Source: Novosphingobium decolorationis
GTDB lineage: Bacteria; Pseudomonadota; Alphaproteobacteria; Sphingomonadales; Sphingomonadaceae
Assembly (NCBI RefSeq): GCF_018417475.1
Contig: NZ_CP054856.1
Span: 806,001-870,000, forward strand
Length of the DNA: 64,000 bases
Direction: 5' to 3'
The notes below the pieces were generated by a model that made no database searches, was not told where the DNA came from, and worked only from the letters and a program-made list of their open reading frames with translations. A program made the translations under genes and the position numbers. Of this stretch, positions 16,345 to 25,265 are shown piece by piece; position 1 is the first letter of the stretch; each line of letters starts with the position of its first letter.

Positions 16345-16793
16345 CAGTACCCCCCTGTGGCCGTGGTGCCCCGCCGCACCGCCGCCCAGTCATCGCGCAT
16401 GCCCGCAACCGCACTGCCCGCGCCGAACATCCCCTCAAGAAGCGACCACTGGCCCTGCGTCTGCGTCTGTCCACCCTGCGCACGCAGCGCCAGCGCCTTG
16501 CTCGAAGCTTCACGCCGCAGCGTCATCGCGTCGAGCTCGGCGTTGATCTGACTCTCCATCAGCGCATCCAGCGCCGATCCCGAACCGCCCTGCAGACCGT
16601 TGCCGAAATTGGCGGCAATCTGCCTGCCCATTGCCTTTCGCGCTTCGCGCCGCACGCGCAGTTCCTGCGCCGCTGCCGCACTTTCCACCTCGCGCGCCTG
16701 GGCATCCGCCTGACGCTTTGCCGCATTGCCGGCACGAAGCCCACCGATGCCCTGGATCAACCGGCCGGAAATTGCCATTTCAGGAGACTGCAT
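16344..16793 (-). CDS. small internal virion protein (gp14-like)
   Basis: A 149-residue protein with a Gly-rich N-terminus (residues 8-22), a long amphipathic helix rich in Ala, Glu and Arg (25-60) and a second helix around 75-105. In T7-like phages the matching position holds gp14, the core protein that inserts in the outer membrane during ejection. Its start overlaps the end of the GNAT-like gene by 14 bases and its stop overlaps the next start. No enzyme motif is seen. Assignment is by size, composition and gene order. Confidence 0.6.
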   Translation of the reverse strand: MQSPEMAISGRLIQGIGGLRAGNAAKRQADAQAREVESAAAAQELRVRREARKAMGRQIAANFGNGLQGGSGSALDALMESQINAELDAMTLRREASSKALALRAQGGQTQTQGQWSLLEGMFGAGSAVAGMRDDWAAVRRGTTATGGY

Positions 16794-17334
16794 CGCCGAC
16801 CTCCCAGGGAAGCGGCGGAAGGATCCGCTCCATCATCATGTAGGTTTCATCGCCCGCGCCATAACGGCGCAGCACGTGCGCTGGCCGGAACCCCAGCATG
16901 GCGGCCCAGCGACATTCCGCCGTCGGGCTCAGCATCGCCAACGCCACCAGGTGCCCGCTGTCCAGCTGCGGCGATCGCGCCAGCAGGTGCTCCACGTCCA
17001 CACAGCGCACGAAGGTCTCAATCCGGTTGAGCTGGCAGGCCGCCAGTTTCGCGCGCACGAAGCGGGTCAGGCGCAGATGATCCGCGCCAAGCCCGCTGCC
17101 CAGCATCGCCCACGCCACCCCGTGCTGCCCGGGGAACAGCTCGCTCACACCGAAACACGCGATGGGCACCGATCCACGATGCACACACCAGGCCTGCGGC
17201 ATCGCTGCCAGCCCTTCCGCCTCCGCGGCCGAAATCGTTCCATCCGTACCCAGGAACAGCCGCTGCGAAGGCTGGCGCTCCAACTGAAGGAGATCCTGCG
17301 GAACAAGCCGGGAAAGGGTCACCGCCTCACGCAT
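16780..17334 (-). CDS. GNAT-fold protein, T7 gp13-like internal virion protein
   Basis: A 184-residue protein with an acetyltransferase-like pattern: a V-P-I-A-C-F-G-V beta strand, then RFVRAKLAACQLNRIETFV and a late ECRWAAMLGFRPAHVLRRYG segment typical of GNAT C-terminal halves. The acetyl-CoA loop Q/R-x-x-G-x-G/A is not clear, so it may be catalytically dead. T7 gp13 also has a GNAT-like appearance and sits at the same place after the tail tube genes, where it assists virion core assembly. The two alternatives are a structural gp13 homologue or a true acetyltransferase; gene order favours the former. Confidence 0.7.
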   Translation of the reverse strand: MREAVTLSRLVPQDLLQLERQPSQRLFLGTDGTISAAEAEGLAAMPQAWCVHRGSVPIACFGVSELFPGQHGVAWAMLGSGLGADHLRLTRFVRAKLAACQLNRIETFVRCVDVEHLLARSPQLDSGHLVALAMLSPTAECRWAAMLGFRPAHVLRRYGAGDETYMMMERILPPLPWEVGDAVS

Positions 17335-19591
17335 CGCGGCTGTCCATTTCCACGCGCATCACGGTCGCACTCACAATCGCTGGCAGGGGGTCTGCCGAAA
17401 TCAACGTCAGGCGGCCGTCCCGCCCGAAGGCACCTTCCACATTTTCCCCAAAGTCACCCGATTGCAGCGCAGCGGCCGATCCCATCGGCGTATCTCCGGG
17501 TCTGCGGATCAGCGTCTCCAGCGGCCGGCCAAGCTCCCCCCCCTTCAGGCCGAACGCCTCAAGCACACGCGCCATGACCTTCTTGATCTGATATTTCAGG
17601 CCCAGGCTTGGCCCGGCATCCGATGTTACGTTCGGCCGCAGCATCGTCGCCGTCGCGGTATAGGGCAGCCCAATCACCAGCGTATACGGCGTGCTCGGAA
17701 CTGCACTTTCCGGCAGCGTGAAGCTGCCATCATCCGCGACCAGAATGTTCCGGATCACAGCGCCGTTCGCCAGCGCAACGATCGTCTGACCGGCCAGGTG
17801 CACGGCGCCGGTAAACTCGGTCTGCCCGGCAGTCGCCTCAGCGCGGGTACCGCAGTCGACATAGAACCCCTCGGCCGCGTCGTCCCCCAGCTCGCGCCAG
17901 GGCATCTGGCGCCAGATTTCCTTGCGCGTCGATCCATCGCCACCCGTGCGCTCGACCAGCGCCCACAGCTCGTCGGTCTTTCCGTCTTCGCCCAAAACAG
18001 AAACGATCGATTTGGCCTGCCCGCCACCGCCCAACACCGTTCGCGAAAAGCCTTTCACTTCGCCGCGCGTGTCAGGATGCGTCACCAGCTGACCATCGCC
18101 CCGCAGGGCATAGGCCAGGCCATGCGGGATGCGCTGGTAGGCCATCTGAAGGATCCCGCCCTTGGTCACGCTGCGCGATGCTGCGGTCAGGTCACCCGGG
18201 ACATAACGATCGGTCGCCAGATCGTATCCGGCCGCACGCAGCCGGCGTCCGCCGCGTTCCACGAAGATCGTGCTGATCCCGATCTGCAACGGCGTAACCT
18301 GTTCCGAACCATAGAAGCTCTGGACTTCGCTCTGGATATTCTCGCCGGTGATCGCTTCCTGCGTGTTGAGCTGACCCACCATCAGCTCGCGGCTTGCCGT
18401 TCCGATCAACAGCTTGCGGTCAGCCGTCGCCCACAGCACGGGATCTTCGGTCGCCAGGGTGCGCCGAAAGCCCAGGTCCGCCTGGGGGATGCCACTGCTA
18501 TCCAACGTCTGGAAGTTGACCCGTCCCTCACCGAAGTCGCCCGCGACACTCGAATAGATATCGAAATCCTTGAGGTGGATCTGGCGGCTGTTCCAATGCA
18601 GCACAATCGAAGGATATCCGCGTCGGGGCGAAAATGCGCCAAAAGCCCAATAATCGCTTGGCACGCTGGTCAGGCTATCAGGCAAGCGCCGCTTTACCGT
18701 GCCGGTCACTTGCCCGGCGTTGGTAAAGCCCGTGATTTCAACGATGCCGTACCTGTCGTAGCGATATGCCCAACGTACACCGAACACCGCGCTGGATCCA
18801 TCCGCCGCTTTTGCATGACGGCTTCCGTCCCATTCACTCCCGACATCGTGCGTCGGCGTGACCGTGCCTGTCGTCCCGGTGCTCTGGGCCGTATAGGCTT
18901 TTCCGTCCGACCGCAGGATTTCCCCCACCTCGATATCGCTGACGTTGGTTTCCCACGATTTGATGTCGCTGAAATCCTTCGCCTCGATCCGGAACAAGCC
19001 GCCGACGTCTCCGGCTTCAAAGATATCCTCGCTCGCATTGATCGTCACGACACCGCCCACGGTCAGCGTCCCGGCCACCGTGACAGTGATGTCCTCGTTC
19101 GTATTCTCATCCAGGAACGGACCGTTCCTCAGGATGCTCGTCTCGTGCGCGAACGTGGTGGCGTCACTGCGCACCAGCGATCCAGGCTCGTAGTCGGGAT
19201 GATCGATGTACAGCCGGTCATAGCTTTGCTGCGTCCACAGGCTCGATGCCACCTCAGCCGGATAAGGCGTCACGATCTCGTAGGGATCGCCGGTTCCTTC
19301 TTCGATGATCTGCGCCCCGTTGGTGTAGAAGCGCGCCTTCTCCTCACCCCACTCGATCACGTATTCCTGTGTGATCGAAAACCGGAAGGCCCCCAGCCAG
19401 GTCGTCGTTTCATCGGCATCCCCGATGTACTCGAAGCCTGGACGCTTGATCAGCGGCCCCTCGTTGACCGGCACGAAATTCTCGCAAGTCTCCAGGCCAT
19501 AGCGATAGCTTTCGGTGTCGACACGCGCCCCCAGCAGCGGGTCGAGCTCGCCGGCCAGGAACGCCAGCTGGACGATGCGATACCCCGTCAT
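17327..19591 (-). CDS. tail tube nozzle protein (T7 gp12-like)
   Basis: A 754-residue beta-rich protein. The N-terminus (FLAGELDPLLGARVDTESYRYG, then NFVPVNEGPLIKRPGFEYIG) is characteristic of podovirus tail tubular protein B, the nozzle that closes the tail end. The ATG at 19591 is preferred because it overlaps the upstream gene stop (TGATG); a TTG at 19606 would add five residues. It follows the gp11-like adaptor directly, as in T7-like phages. The C-terminal part (residues about 560-720) is beta-sandwich-like with no catalytic motif seen. Confidence 0.85.
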   Translation of the reverse strand: MTGYRIVQLAFLAGELDPLLGARVDTESYRYGLETCENFVPVNEGPLIKRPGFEYIGDADETTTWLGAFRFSITQEYVIEWGEEKARFYTNGAQIIEEGTGDPYEIVTPYPAEVASSLWTQQSYDRLYIDHPDYEPGSLVRSDATTFAHETSILRNGPFLDENTNEDITVTVAGTLTVGGVVTINASEDIFEAGDVGGLFRIEAKDFSDIKSWETNVSDIEVGEILRSDGKAYTAQSTGTTGTVTPTHDVGSEWDGSRHAKAADGSSAVFGVRWAYRYDRYGIVEITGFTNAGQVTGTVKRRLPDSLTSVPSDYWAFGAFSPRRGYPSIVLHWNSRQIHLKDFDIYSSVAGDFGEGRVNFQTLDSSGIPQADLGFRRTLATEDPVLWATADRKLLIGTASRELMVGQLNTQEAITGENIQSEVQSFYGSEQVTPLQIGISTIFVERGGRRLRAAGYDLATDRYVPGDLTAASRSVTKGGILQMAYQRIPHGLAYALRGDGQLVTHPDTRGEVKGFSRTVLGGGGQAKSIVSVLGEDGKTDELWALVERTGGDGSTRKEIWRQMPWRELGDDAAEGFYVDCGTRAEATAGQTEFTGAVHLAGQTIVALANGAVIRNILVADDGSFTLPESAVPSTPYTLVIGLPYTATATMLRPNVTSDAGPSLGLKYQIKKVMARVLEAFGLKGGELGRPLETLIRRPGDTPMGSAAALQSGDFGENVEGAFGRDGRLTLISADPLPAIVSATVMRVEMDSRDA

Positions 19592-20208
19592 CAGCTCATT
19601 TCCCAACCGGGCCGCATGGAACCTTCACACCCGAACCGCGCCTCGATCCAGCTGCTCTCTTCCTGCTCGATCGGCGGGTTCTCGCGCACGTCGTGGCGCT
19701 TGGCCTTGCTCAGCGCGTCCCTGTAATTCTGAAAGGCGCTTTCCTCGCTGAACGCGGACCCGGCAATCCGCCGTCCACAGATCCAGGCAAGCCGCCAGGA
19801 GAAGGCATCGCCGAAGCTTTCATCCCAATCAGCCGCCTCGGTCACATCGATCGCATACCGCACGAAAAGCGGCCCCGCCTGGTTGGCGAGGACCGACTTG
19901 CCTTCCACCTGATAGGTACTGCCCACCCCAGGGCTCAGCACCTCGATCAGCCGCAGCGATGCGCCCGGCAGGGGATAGCGATAGGCCCAGGGATAGATCT
20001 CGCCCGGATCCACGTTTGCTTCGGCAGGCAGCCCGATGCGGCGCGAAGCGAAATTCCAATCGCCGTCCCGGATGGTCGAACGGCGCTGCAGCTGCCACAC
20101 CTCGCGCAGAACACGCGCCACGTGCGCGTCGTCCTGCAAGCTCAGGATGCGGCTTTCCGATCCGATGTGCACCAGTGCGTTGTTGGCAATGACCGTCTCG
20201 ATCGACAC
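19591..20208 (-). CDS. tail tube adaptor protein (T7 gp11-like)
   Basis: A 205-residue protein resembling podovirus tail tubular protein A, which docks the tail to the portal. Seen in the sequence: N-terminal N-N-A-L-V-H-I-G-S, a helical repeat with REVWQLQRRSTIRDGDWNFASRR split across residues 35-60, then YPWAYRYPLP and PLFVRYAIDVTE. These W-x-F-A and Y-x-Y-P-L-P motifs are typical of the family. The start is a GTG at 20208 without a strong ribosome site. It precedes the nozzle gene with a one-base overlap of stop and start. Confidence 0.85.
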   Translation of the reverse strand: MSIETVIANNALVHIGSESRILSLQDDAHVARVLREVWQLQRRSTIRDGDWNFASRRIGLPAEANVDPGEIYPWAYRYPLPGASLRLIEVLSPGVGSTYQVEGKSVLANQAGPLFVRYAIDVTEAADWDESFGDAFSWRLAWICGRRIAGSAFSEESAFQNYRDALSKAKRHDVRENPPIEQEESSWIEARFGCEGSMRPGWEMS

Positions 20209-20227
20209 GGGACCAGGCTCCCGTCTA

Positions 20228-20431
20228 TCAGGCGTTCACCGGCCAGTCGGCCGCACTGATCGCGTGGCCCAGCTTTTCGACCAGCAGCAGCGCCTCGCCC
20301 TTGCTCATCTTGGTCGCATCGATGTTCAGCGTCATCTGGTCGGTCGCCGCCTCGGCCGCGCCGGCGCCGATTGTCACATCGCCCTTGTCGCCGGCGCCCA
20401 GCTTGATCTCGAAAGATGCGGTAAAGGCCAT
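20228..20431 (-). CDS. small phage structural protein of unknown function
   Basis: A 67-residue acidic protein: a short beta-like N-terminus (FTASFEIKLGAGDKGDVTIG) and a helical C-terminus. An AGGAG lies about 11 bases before the ATG. It sits between a putative decoration protein and the tail adaptor gene. No family recognised; a minor head or head-completion protein is plausible from its place. Confidence 0.6.
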   Translation of the reverse strand: MAFTASFEIKLGAGDKGDVTIGAGAAEAATDQMTLNIDATKMSKGEALLLVEKLGHAISAADWPVNA

Positions 20432-20540
20432 CGCCTGGTACTCCTGGAAGAAGGAAGATCGGGGGCGCTATCGGTGTCGATGCGGCAGCGCCCCCGGGCG
20501 GCCGGCTTGCGCGCCCGGCCGCAAGATCGTCACGAAGCGC

Positions 20541-20981
20541 TCAGGCCCCGCAAAGCTCGATCTCGAAGGTCAGAACGGTGGCCGCGGCAATCGCCGCCAC
20601 ACCGATCGTCGCCCAGATTTCCTCATCGGCGGCCGCGCCGCCATCGTCGAGGGTGGACGCCTTGGGGCCGATCGCGGTCGGCACGTCGGTCGCGGCAAGG
20701 GTCGCGCCATCCACGTACTTGTCGGCCGTGGTGCCATTGCCCACATCGACGGTGGAGGTGCCCAGCGAGGTCCCGGTGCACAGCCGGATCCCCACGATCG
20801 TCTCACCCACGCGCTTCTTGCCCAGATACACCCGATCGCCCGAAGCCCAGGCGGTGCCGGGGACCTTGCTCGCCAGGATAGTGCGCCTGTGGGCCCCCAC
20901 CTGGCGCGCATCGGCGCGCTGGGCGGGAAATTCGGTACCATCGGCCACGCCAACCTGCTGTGCCACATAATGGTCTGCCAT
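20541..20981 (-). CDS. putative capsid decoration or head protein
   Basis: A 146-residue protein rich in Ala, Thr, Gly and Val, beta-rich by eye, with no enzyme motif. A GGGAG ribosome site lies about 10 bases before the ATG at 20981. It directly follows the major capsid gene in the transcript, the common place for decoration or head-stabilising proteins in podoviruses. The C-terminal part (EEIWATIGVAAIAAATVLTFE) ends in a hydrophobic stretch that would pack in a beta-sandwich core. Function is inferred from position. Confidence 0.6.
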   Translation of the reverse strand: MADHYVAQQVGVADGTEFPAQRADARQVGAHRRTILASKVPGTAWASGDRVYLGKKRVGETIVGIRLCTGTSLGTSTVDVGNGTTADKYVDGATLAATDVPTAIGPKASTLDDGGAAADEEIWATIGVAAIAAATVLTFEIELCGA

Positions 20982-21048
20982 GTGTTGTTACTCCCGAAAA
21001 TTCGAACACCGAAGATCAGGCGGCAGGGCTAACCCCGCCGCGCTGAAA

Positions 21049-21966
21049 TCAGCCCTTCACGTTGCGGATGATGCCCGTCATGCCTTCCTGCGTGCGCGAA
21101 GCCGCGCAGGTCGTGCCGGCAAGGACACCGGGCATGAAGCGGCGTTCGGGCAGCTTGCCGACCTCGGCACGCAGTGCCTGCCAGAAGTTCAGCACCAGCC
21201 CGGGCTTCACCCAGAACGGGTTGAGGCGGTAGCCATTGCCATCGGTTGCCAGATCCGGGACCGTCTTGAGCAGCGGATTGTCGAGCTCGAGGTGGATGAA
21301 ATTCCAGCCCAGCATGGACATGATCTTGCCCTTGTTGAACACGCCCTGGTACGCCGCCGTGAAGTCGGCGCTCGTCGCGGGCACCTCGGTCAGCAGTGCG
21401 TCGTTGTCGTCGGCCGTCAGTACCATGTAGCGCTCGGCCTCGTCGGGCACGTAGTTCTGCGTCAGGAACTTGTTTGCGCCGCGCAGCTTGGCCGTGTTCA
21501 TCTTCGCAGCTGCGGCCGCGCCGGTGTCCACGTCGATGTAGCTGCCCGCCGGAAAGGCATTGACCGTGGTGCCTTCCTTGCCGCTGATCCGGTTCCCGTA
21601 GAAACCTTCCAGGATGCGGCGGGTCTTGGCGCGGTTGACGACACCGCTGCCGTTCTTCGTCGCCGCGCCCTGCAGGCCGATCGCGGTCTGCAGCTGATCG
21701 GCGTTCTCGATGATCTCGGCGTAGTAAAGCTCGTTCGGCTTGGGGATCCAGACGCCGTCGAACGTCGTGCGCTGCCACTTGGTCGTGCCTTCACGCTCGT
21801 CGTCTTCCTGCGGTTCGCCATTGCCGACCAGATCCTTGATCTTGATCTTGCTGGCACTTGCATCGCTCTGGACCGTGACGGCCGCTTCGAGCGGAGAGGT
21901 CTGCAGCTGCAGCTCCATCTCGAGGTTGTTCTGGTACTTCAGCTGCTGTGTATTTTCGACAGACAT
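21049..21966 (-). CDS. major capsid protein
   Basis: A 305-residue protein, the right size for a podovirus major capsid subunit. It lies directly after the scaffold gene and before the head-tail genes. It has an acidic helical N-terminus (LEMELQLQTSPLEAAV), an A-D-Q-L-Q-T-A-I-G-L helix, and a beta-rich second half with F-I-H-L-E and AASRTQEGMTGIIRN near the end. A GAAGGG ribosome site precedes the ATG. I recognise it by position, size and general composition rather than by a single motif; phage capsid proteins of this N4/BPP-1-like group share little sequence. Confidence 0.75.
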   Translation of the reverse strand: MSVENTQQLKYQNNLEMELQLQTSPLEAAVTVQSDASASKIKIKDLVGNGEPQEDDEREGTTKWQRTTFDGVWIPKPNELYYAEIIENADQLQTAIGLQGAATKNGSGVVNRAKTRRILEGFYGNRISGKEGTTVNAFPAGSYIDVDTGAAAAAKMNTAKLRGANKFLTQNYVPDEAERYMVLTADDNDALLTEVPATSADFTAAYQGVFNKGKIMSMLGWNFIHLELDNPLLKTVPDLATDGNGYRLNPFWVKPGLVLNFWQALRAEVGKLPERRFMPGVLAGTTCAASRTQEGMTGIIRNVKG

Positions 21967-22120
21967 ACGCCATGCCCTTCGTTCGAAACAAAACCATCGG
22001 AGTTGCTGCGAAGGGCTTGGGGGCGAAACGCCCGGCCTCTCTGCCGTTTAACGCCACGGGATCGGCGGTGCATCCACACAGGGCCCGGGGCGTATCGAGG
22101 CTTGGCCAGGTCTTGGAGCG

Positions 22121-22150
22121 AAGCCCCGGGAGGAAATCCCCCCGGGGCCT
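22121..22150. other. GC-rich hairpin between scaffold and capsid genes
   Basis: AAGCCCCGGG at 22121-22130 pairs with CCCGGGGC at 22141-22148. It lies in the 250-bp gap between the scaffold stop and the capsid start. No T-run follows on the minus strand, so it may slow transcription or protect the abundant capsid mRNA rather than terminate. Nothing else is seen in this gap. Confidence 0.4.
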
Positions 22151-22217
22151 TGCGAGCCTGAAAAATGATCCACGCGACTCGCGGTGTCAAGCCAAATTCA
22201 GGCGTGATTGTGGATGA

Positions 22218-23219
22218 TCAGGCCGCCTGCTCCTGCCGCTCCTGCCACTTGGCGGCCTGGTCCTGCAGCCGGTTCCAACGCGCGTTCTCCGGGGTGCCCT
22301 CAGTGCGCACTGCATTGCCGAACGCCGGATCGGACTTCGCCTTCGCCTTCATCTTGTCCAGCTCGCCCTGCGCCTCGCGCCCGGTCACGCCAAAGCGCCC
22401 CTGACCGCCGGTGATCAACGTATCCTCGGCCATGCCCTGGCCAAGCCGCGTGAACGTATCCAGCATCTTGGCAACGCCCGTCTCAGCCCCGCTCACCTGC
22501 GCCATCGCGTTGCGCATCGCGATCAACTCCTGCGAAGACAGGCCCAGCGCACGCGCCGCGCTGTCGATCGCGGCCAGCTTTGCATGGCCGTCGGCCCCCT
22601 GCTTGGCCACCCAGGCCGCCGCAGCATCCGTCGTGCCCTTGTCGAACGCGGCCTGGTCATCCAGCTGGGCCTGCACGAAGTCGTTGATCAGCCCGTTCAT
22701 CGCCTCGGCCGGCACACCATGCTCCAGCGCGCGGGGAAGCATCTTGCCCAGCAGCGTATCGTCCAGTGGCACCGCGTTGCCGTCCGCATCCTGCAACTGG
22801 GGCAGCGTGTAACCTTCCACCGTCTCAGGGACACCGATCGCTGTACGATAGCTGGCCACTTCCTCGGCCGTCGCACCTTCTCCGGGCACCTTGATGCGCC
22901 CTCCATCGCGAAGCGCACGCTCGGCCTCGCGATAACTCTTGATCGCGTCGTCGGGCGTCCTCCAACCCTTGGATTTCACATAGTCGCGGTTCGCTGCGCT
23001 CTCGCCCTCAGCCTGGTCAGACAGACCGCCCCACCATTCCGGATCTGCACCGCCGCCTTCGCCAAGACCTGCACCAGCCTCGGCCCCGCCGCCCTCACCT
23101 TGTCCAGCAGCCGCCGCCGCGCCAGCCCCGGCGCCGCCCAGCAGATCGGCCGAACTGCCGAACCCGCCTGCGCCTTCACCGCCCTCAGCGCCTGCACCCT
23201 CACCGCCTTCATTCGCCAT
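22218..23219 (-). CDS. scaffolding protein
   Basis: A 333-residue acidic protein. Residues 1-65 are a Gly/Ala/Glu low-complexity tract with repeated E-G-G and G-A-G units. From residue 75 it becomes helical (NRDYVKSKGWRTPDDAIKSYREAERAL), followed by P-E-T-V-E-G-Y-T-L-P and a charged helical C-terminus ending in a basic Gln-rich helix. This composition and the place between portal and capsid genes are typical of internal scaffolds that guide procapsid assembly. The Y-T-L-P motif is common in podovirus scaffold families. Confidence 0.8.
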   Translation of the reverse strand: MANEGGEGAGAEGGEGAGGFGSSADLLGGAGAGAAAAAGQGEGGGAEAGAGLGEGGGADPEWWGGLSDQAEGESAANRDYVKSKGWRTPDDAIKSYREAERALRDGGRIKVPGEGATAEEVASYRTAIGVPETVEGYTLPQLQDADGNAVPLDDTLLGKMLPRALEHGVPAEAMNGLINDFVQAQLDDQAAFDKGTTDAAAAWVAKQGADGHAKLAAIDSAARALGLSSQELIAMRNAMAQVSGAETGVAKMLDTFTRLGQGMAEDTLITGGQGRFGVTGREAQGELDKMKAKAKSDPAFGNAVRTEGTPENARWNRLQDQAAKWQERQEQAA

Positions 23220-23547
23220 CGTCTAGCTCCATCAGCTGCTGGACCTTGTGTTCGTCCAGGTTGAGAAAATTCTGGATCCGCACGAACACTTCGCGCCGGC
23301 CTTCGCGGCGCGCCATGATCAGCGGATCAGTATCGAAAATCGTGGGCTCGTTCGCGTGGCAAAAGTCCCGCAGATCGGCGAGCACCAGCTCGCCCACACC
23401 GTTCACTCCGCCTTCGCGTTCCACGAACAGCCAGCGATACAGCCATGCAAGCGGCAGCGCTGCCGCCAGTCTGGCCTTGAACAGGTCCTTGTAGACCCGC
23501 GAAAGCGCGACCGCGCGCGCCCGCAAAAGGTTGACCTGACTGCGCAT
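23209..23547 (-). CDS. Bbp19-like phage protein
   Basis: A 112-residue protein. The C-terminal part (DLRDFCHANEPTIFD, then MARREGRREVFVRIQNFLNLD) matches my recollection of the Bbp19-like domain first named from Bordetella phage BPP-1, a short conserved protein encoded near the portal in podoviruses. Its biochemical role is unknown; a head-assembly function is likely from context. The start lies directly against the portal stop and the stop overlaps the scaffold start by 11 bases. Confidence 0.65.
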   Translation of the reverse strand: MRSQVNLLRARAVALSRVYKDLFKARLAAALPLAWLYRWLFVEREGGVNGVGELVLADLRDFCHANEPTIFDTDPLIMARREGRREVFVRIQNFLNLDEHKVQQLMELDDGE

Positions 23548-25197
23548 TTACGCGGCCTCGGTAATCTGGTTGGCCTTCGCCAGGTTCAGCGTGGCGCCGG
23601 ACGCCTCGCTCAGCTGCTGCAGCTGCATCGCACCTGCCTGCTGTTCCTGCTCGGCCGCCAGCAGCTTCGCCACGTCCTCATCGCTGCGCAGATAGCTGGG
23701 TTTCACGCCCATCTCATCGGCCATGCCCACCGCGATCGCGTCCGCATCCACGCGGTGCCGCACACGCGGATCGAATTCGGCCAGTACCGGCAAGGCCTGG
23801 ACGTAGCGCAGCGTCGAAGCCGTGCTTTCCGCACGCGCCATCTTCGCCAGCATGTTCTCGTATTCCACGATCGGCCAGGCACCTGCCTCCAGCACCTCGG
23901 GCGGGAACGGCTCCAGCTGGCCGTGCCGGATCGCCAGATCCAGCTCGCGCTGCGAAACGGGAAACTGTTTTTCGGTCTGGTACTGGCTGGCGAATGGACG
24001 CACCAGGATCCCCTGCTTGCTCATCACCTCCAGCACTTCGGTCGTGGTCATGCGCGAATTGGGATCGGTCAGGATCTTGTAGAATTCCTCCAGGAACTCG
24101 GTTCGGATCACCTCCCTCTCTTGCTCGATCAATTCCATGGCGTAAGGGATGCCGTTCTCGCCACCCGGCACGCGCTGCACCATCGCGCGCCCCATGTCGT
24201 CGACCATGCCCGGATTCATGCCCCCAGCTCTGGAAATCAGACGGTTGATGCCGTTGTCGTTGTTGAACAGCAGCGCGGGATCCACCGCCTTGTGCCCCGC
24301 GCGCAACGTCGTGCGCTTCATCGCGTTCACGCCCTTGATCGTGGGCATGACGTCAATCGCGGGCGAAGTGCCGTAGATATCCTCGGCCTCGGTCAGATGG
24401 CGTGAAACCGCGATCGGCATGGAATGAAAACCGCTGCGCCTGAGGTAGATCTTCTCGTCCGCCACCAGGTAGCGAGATGCGATCGGCATGCGCCGCCAGT
24501 CGAGTTTCTCGGTGTCCCATTCGGTATTGGGCGCAACGATGTGCAGGATCTCGAATTCGGTATGTTCGTTACCGGGCGTCTCCAGCGCCTTGCGCATCTT
24601 GGGCGTCAGGGCATCGCGCCCGAATTCCTCGGCGATCTGGGCAACGGTCCGCTTGTAGCAGCGATGCACCCGGTTCACGATCCCGGCATAGTCGACGTCG
24701 ATATAGACCTGCGCCAGGTGCAGCGTGCGATAACTGAAACCACGCCCAGGCTTTCCATCCACGAACACGGGAGAGGTCCCGTAACGGCCCAGCTGCTTCC
24801 AGTCCTCGTTTGCCGAAGTGCCAAAGCCGGTCCTCGCGGCATGGCGCATCCCGTACATGCGCCGGCTCGCACGTTCGCACCAGACCTTCACGCCCCGCTG
24901 CGCCATCAGGTCATCATCCACGAAGCGAATCCGGATATAATCCTTCTCCTCGGGCGTCGTGATCGCAACGCCGGCAGCGGCAAAACGCTTGTTCGCCGTA
25001 ATATGCGTCGGATCGTAATTGCGCTCATTGCGCAGCGATCCGGGCGAACCATGGGAAAACCCACCCGCAGCCCCGCTCGGAAAGCGATCATCCACCTCGC
25101 GCCAGACGCTCTCCCAGGGCGCGCGCAGGGATTTGAGGCGCTCATGGTCGCGCAGGTCCGCCTTGACCAGGTCCTCGTCCTGAATTCGATCGTCCAT
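23548..25197 (-). CDS. portal protein (head-to-tail connector)
   Basis: A 549-residue protein typical of podovirus portals, the dodecameric ring through which DNA enters and leaves the head. The N-terminus has RLKSLRAPWESVWREVDDRF followed by NYDPTHI-ANKRFAAA. Mid-protein blocks include GRYGTSPVFVD, YGTSPAIDVMPTIKGVN and TLRAGHKAVDPALL. The C-terminal third is a helical barrel with many acidic and Gln residues (AAEQEQQAGAMQLQQL). It lies between the terminase region and the scaffold and capsid genes. Confidence 0.9.
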   Translation of the reverse strand: MDDRIQDEDLVKADLRDHERLKSLRAPWESVWREVDDRFPSGAAGGFSHGSPGSLRNERNYDPTHITANKRFAAAGVAITTPEEKDYIRIRFVDDDLMAQRGVKVWCERASRRMYGMRHAARTGFGTSANEDWKQLGRYGTSPVFVDGKPGRGFSYRTLHLAQVYIDVDYAGIVNRVHRCYKRTVAQIAEEFGRDALTPKMRKALETPGNEHTEFEILHIVAPNTEWDTEKLDWRRMPIASRYLVADEKIYLRRSGFHSMPIAVSRHLTEAEDIYGTSPAIDVMPTIKGVNAMKRTTLRAGHKAVDPALLFNNDNGINRLISRAGGMNPGMVDDMGRAMVQRVPGGENGIPYAMELIEQEREVIRTEFLEEFYKILTDPNSRMTTTEVLEVMSKQGILVRPFASQYQTEKQFPVSQRELDLAIRHGQLEPFPPEVLEAGAWPIVEYENMLAKMARAESTASTLRYVQALPVLAEFDPRVRHRVDADAIAVGMADEMGVKPSYLRSDEDVAKLLAAEQEQQAGAMQLQQLSEASGATLNLAKANQITEAA

Positions 25198-25265
25198 CGT
25201 CTTTTCACTCCGCCCAGGGGAAAGGTGTTCCCCGGCACCACGCCCGGCGCCGGGGATGATGCGCG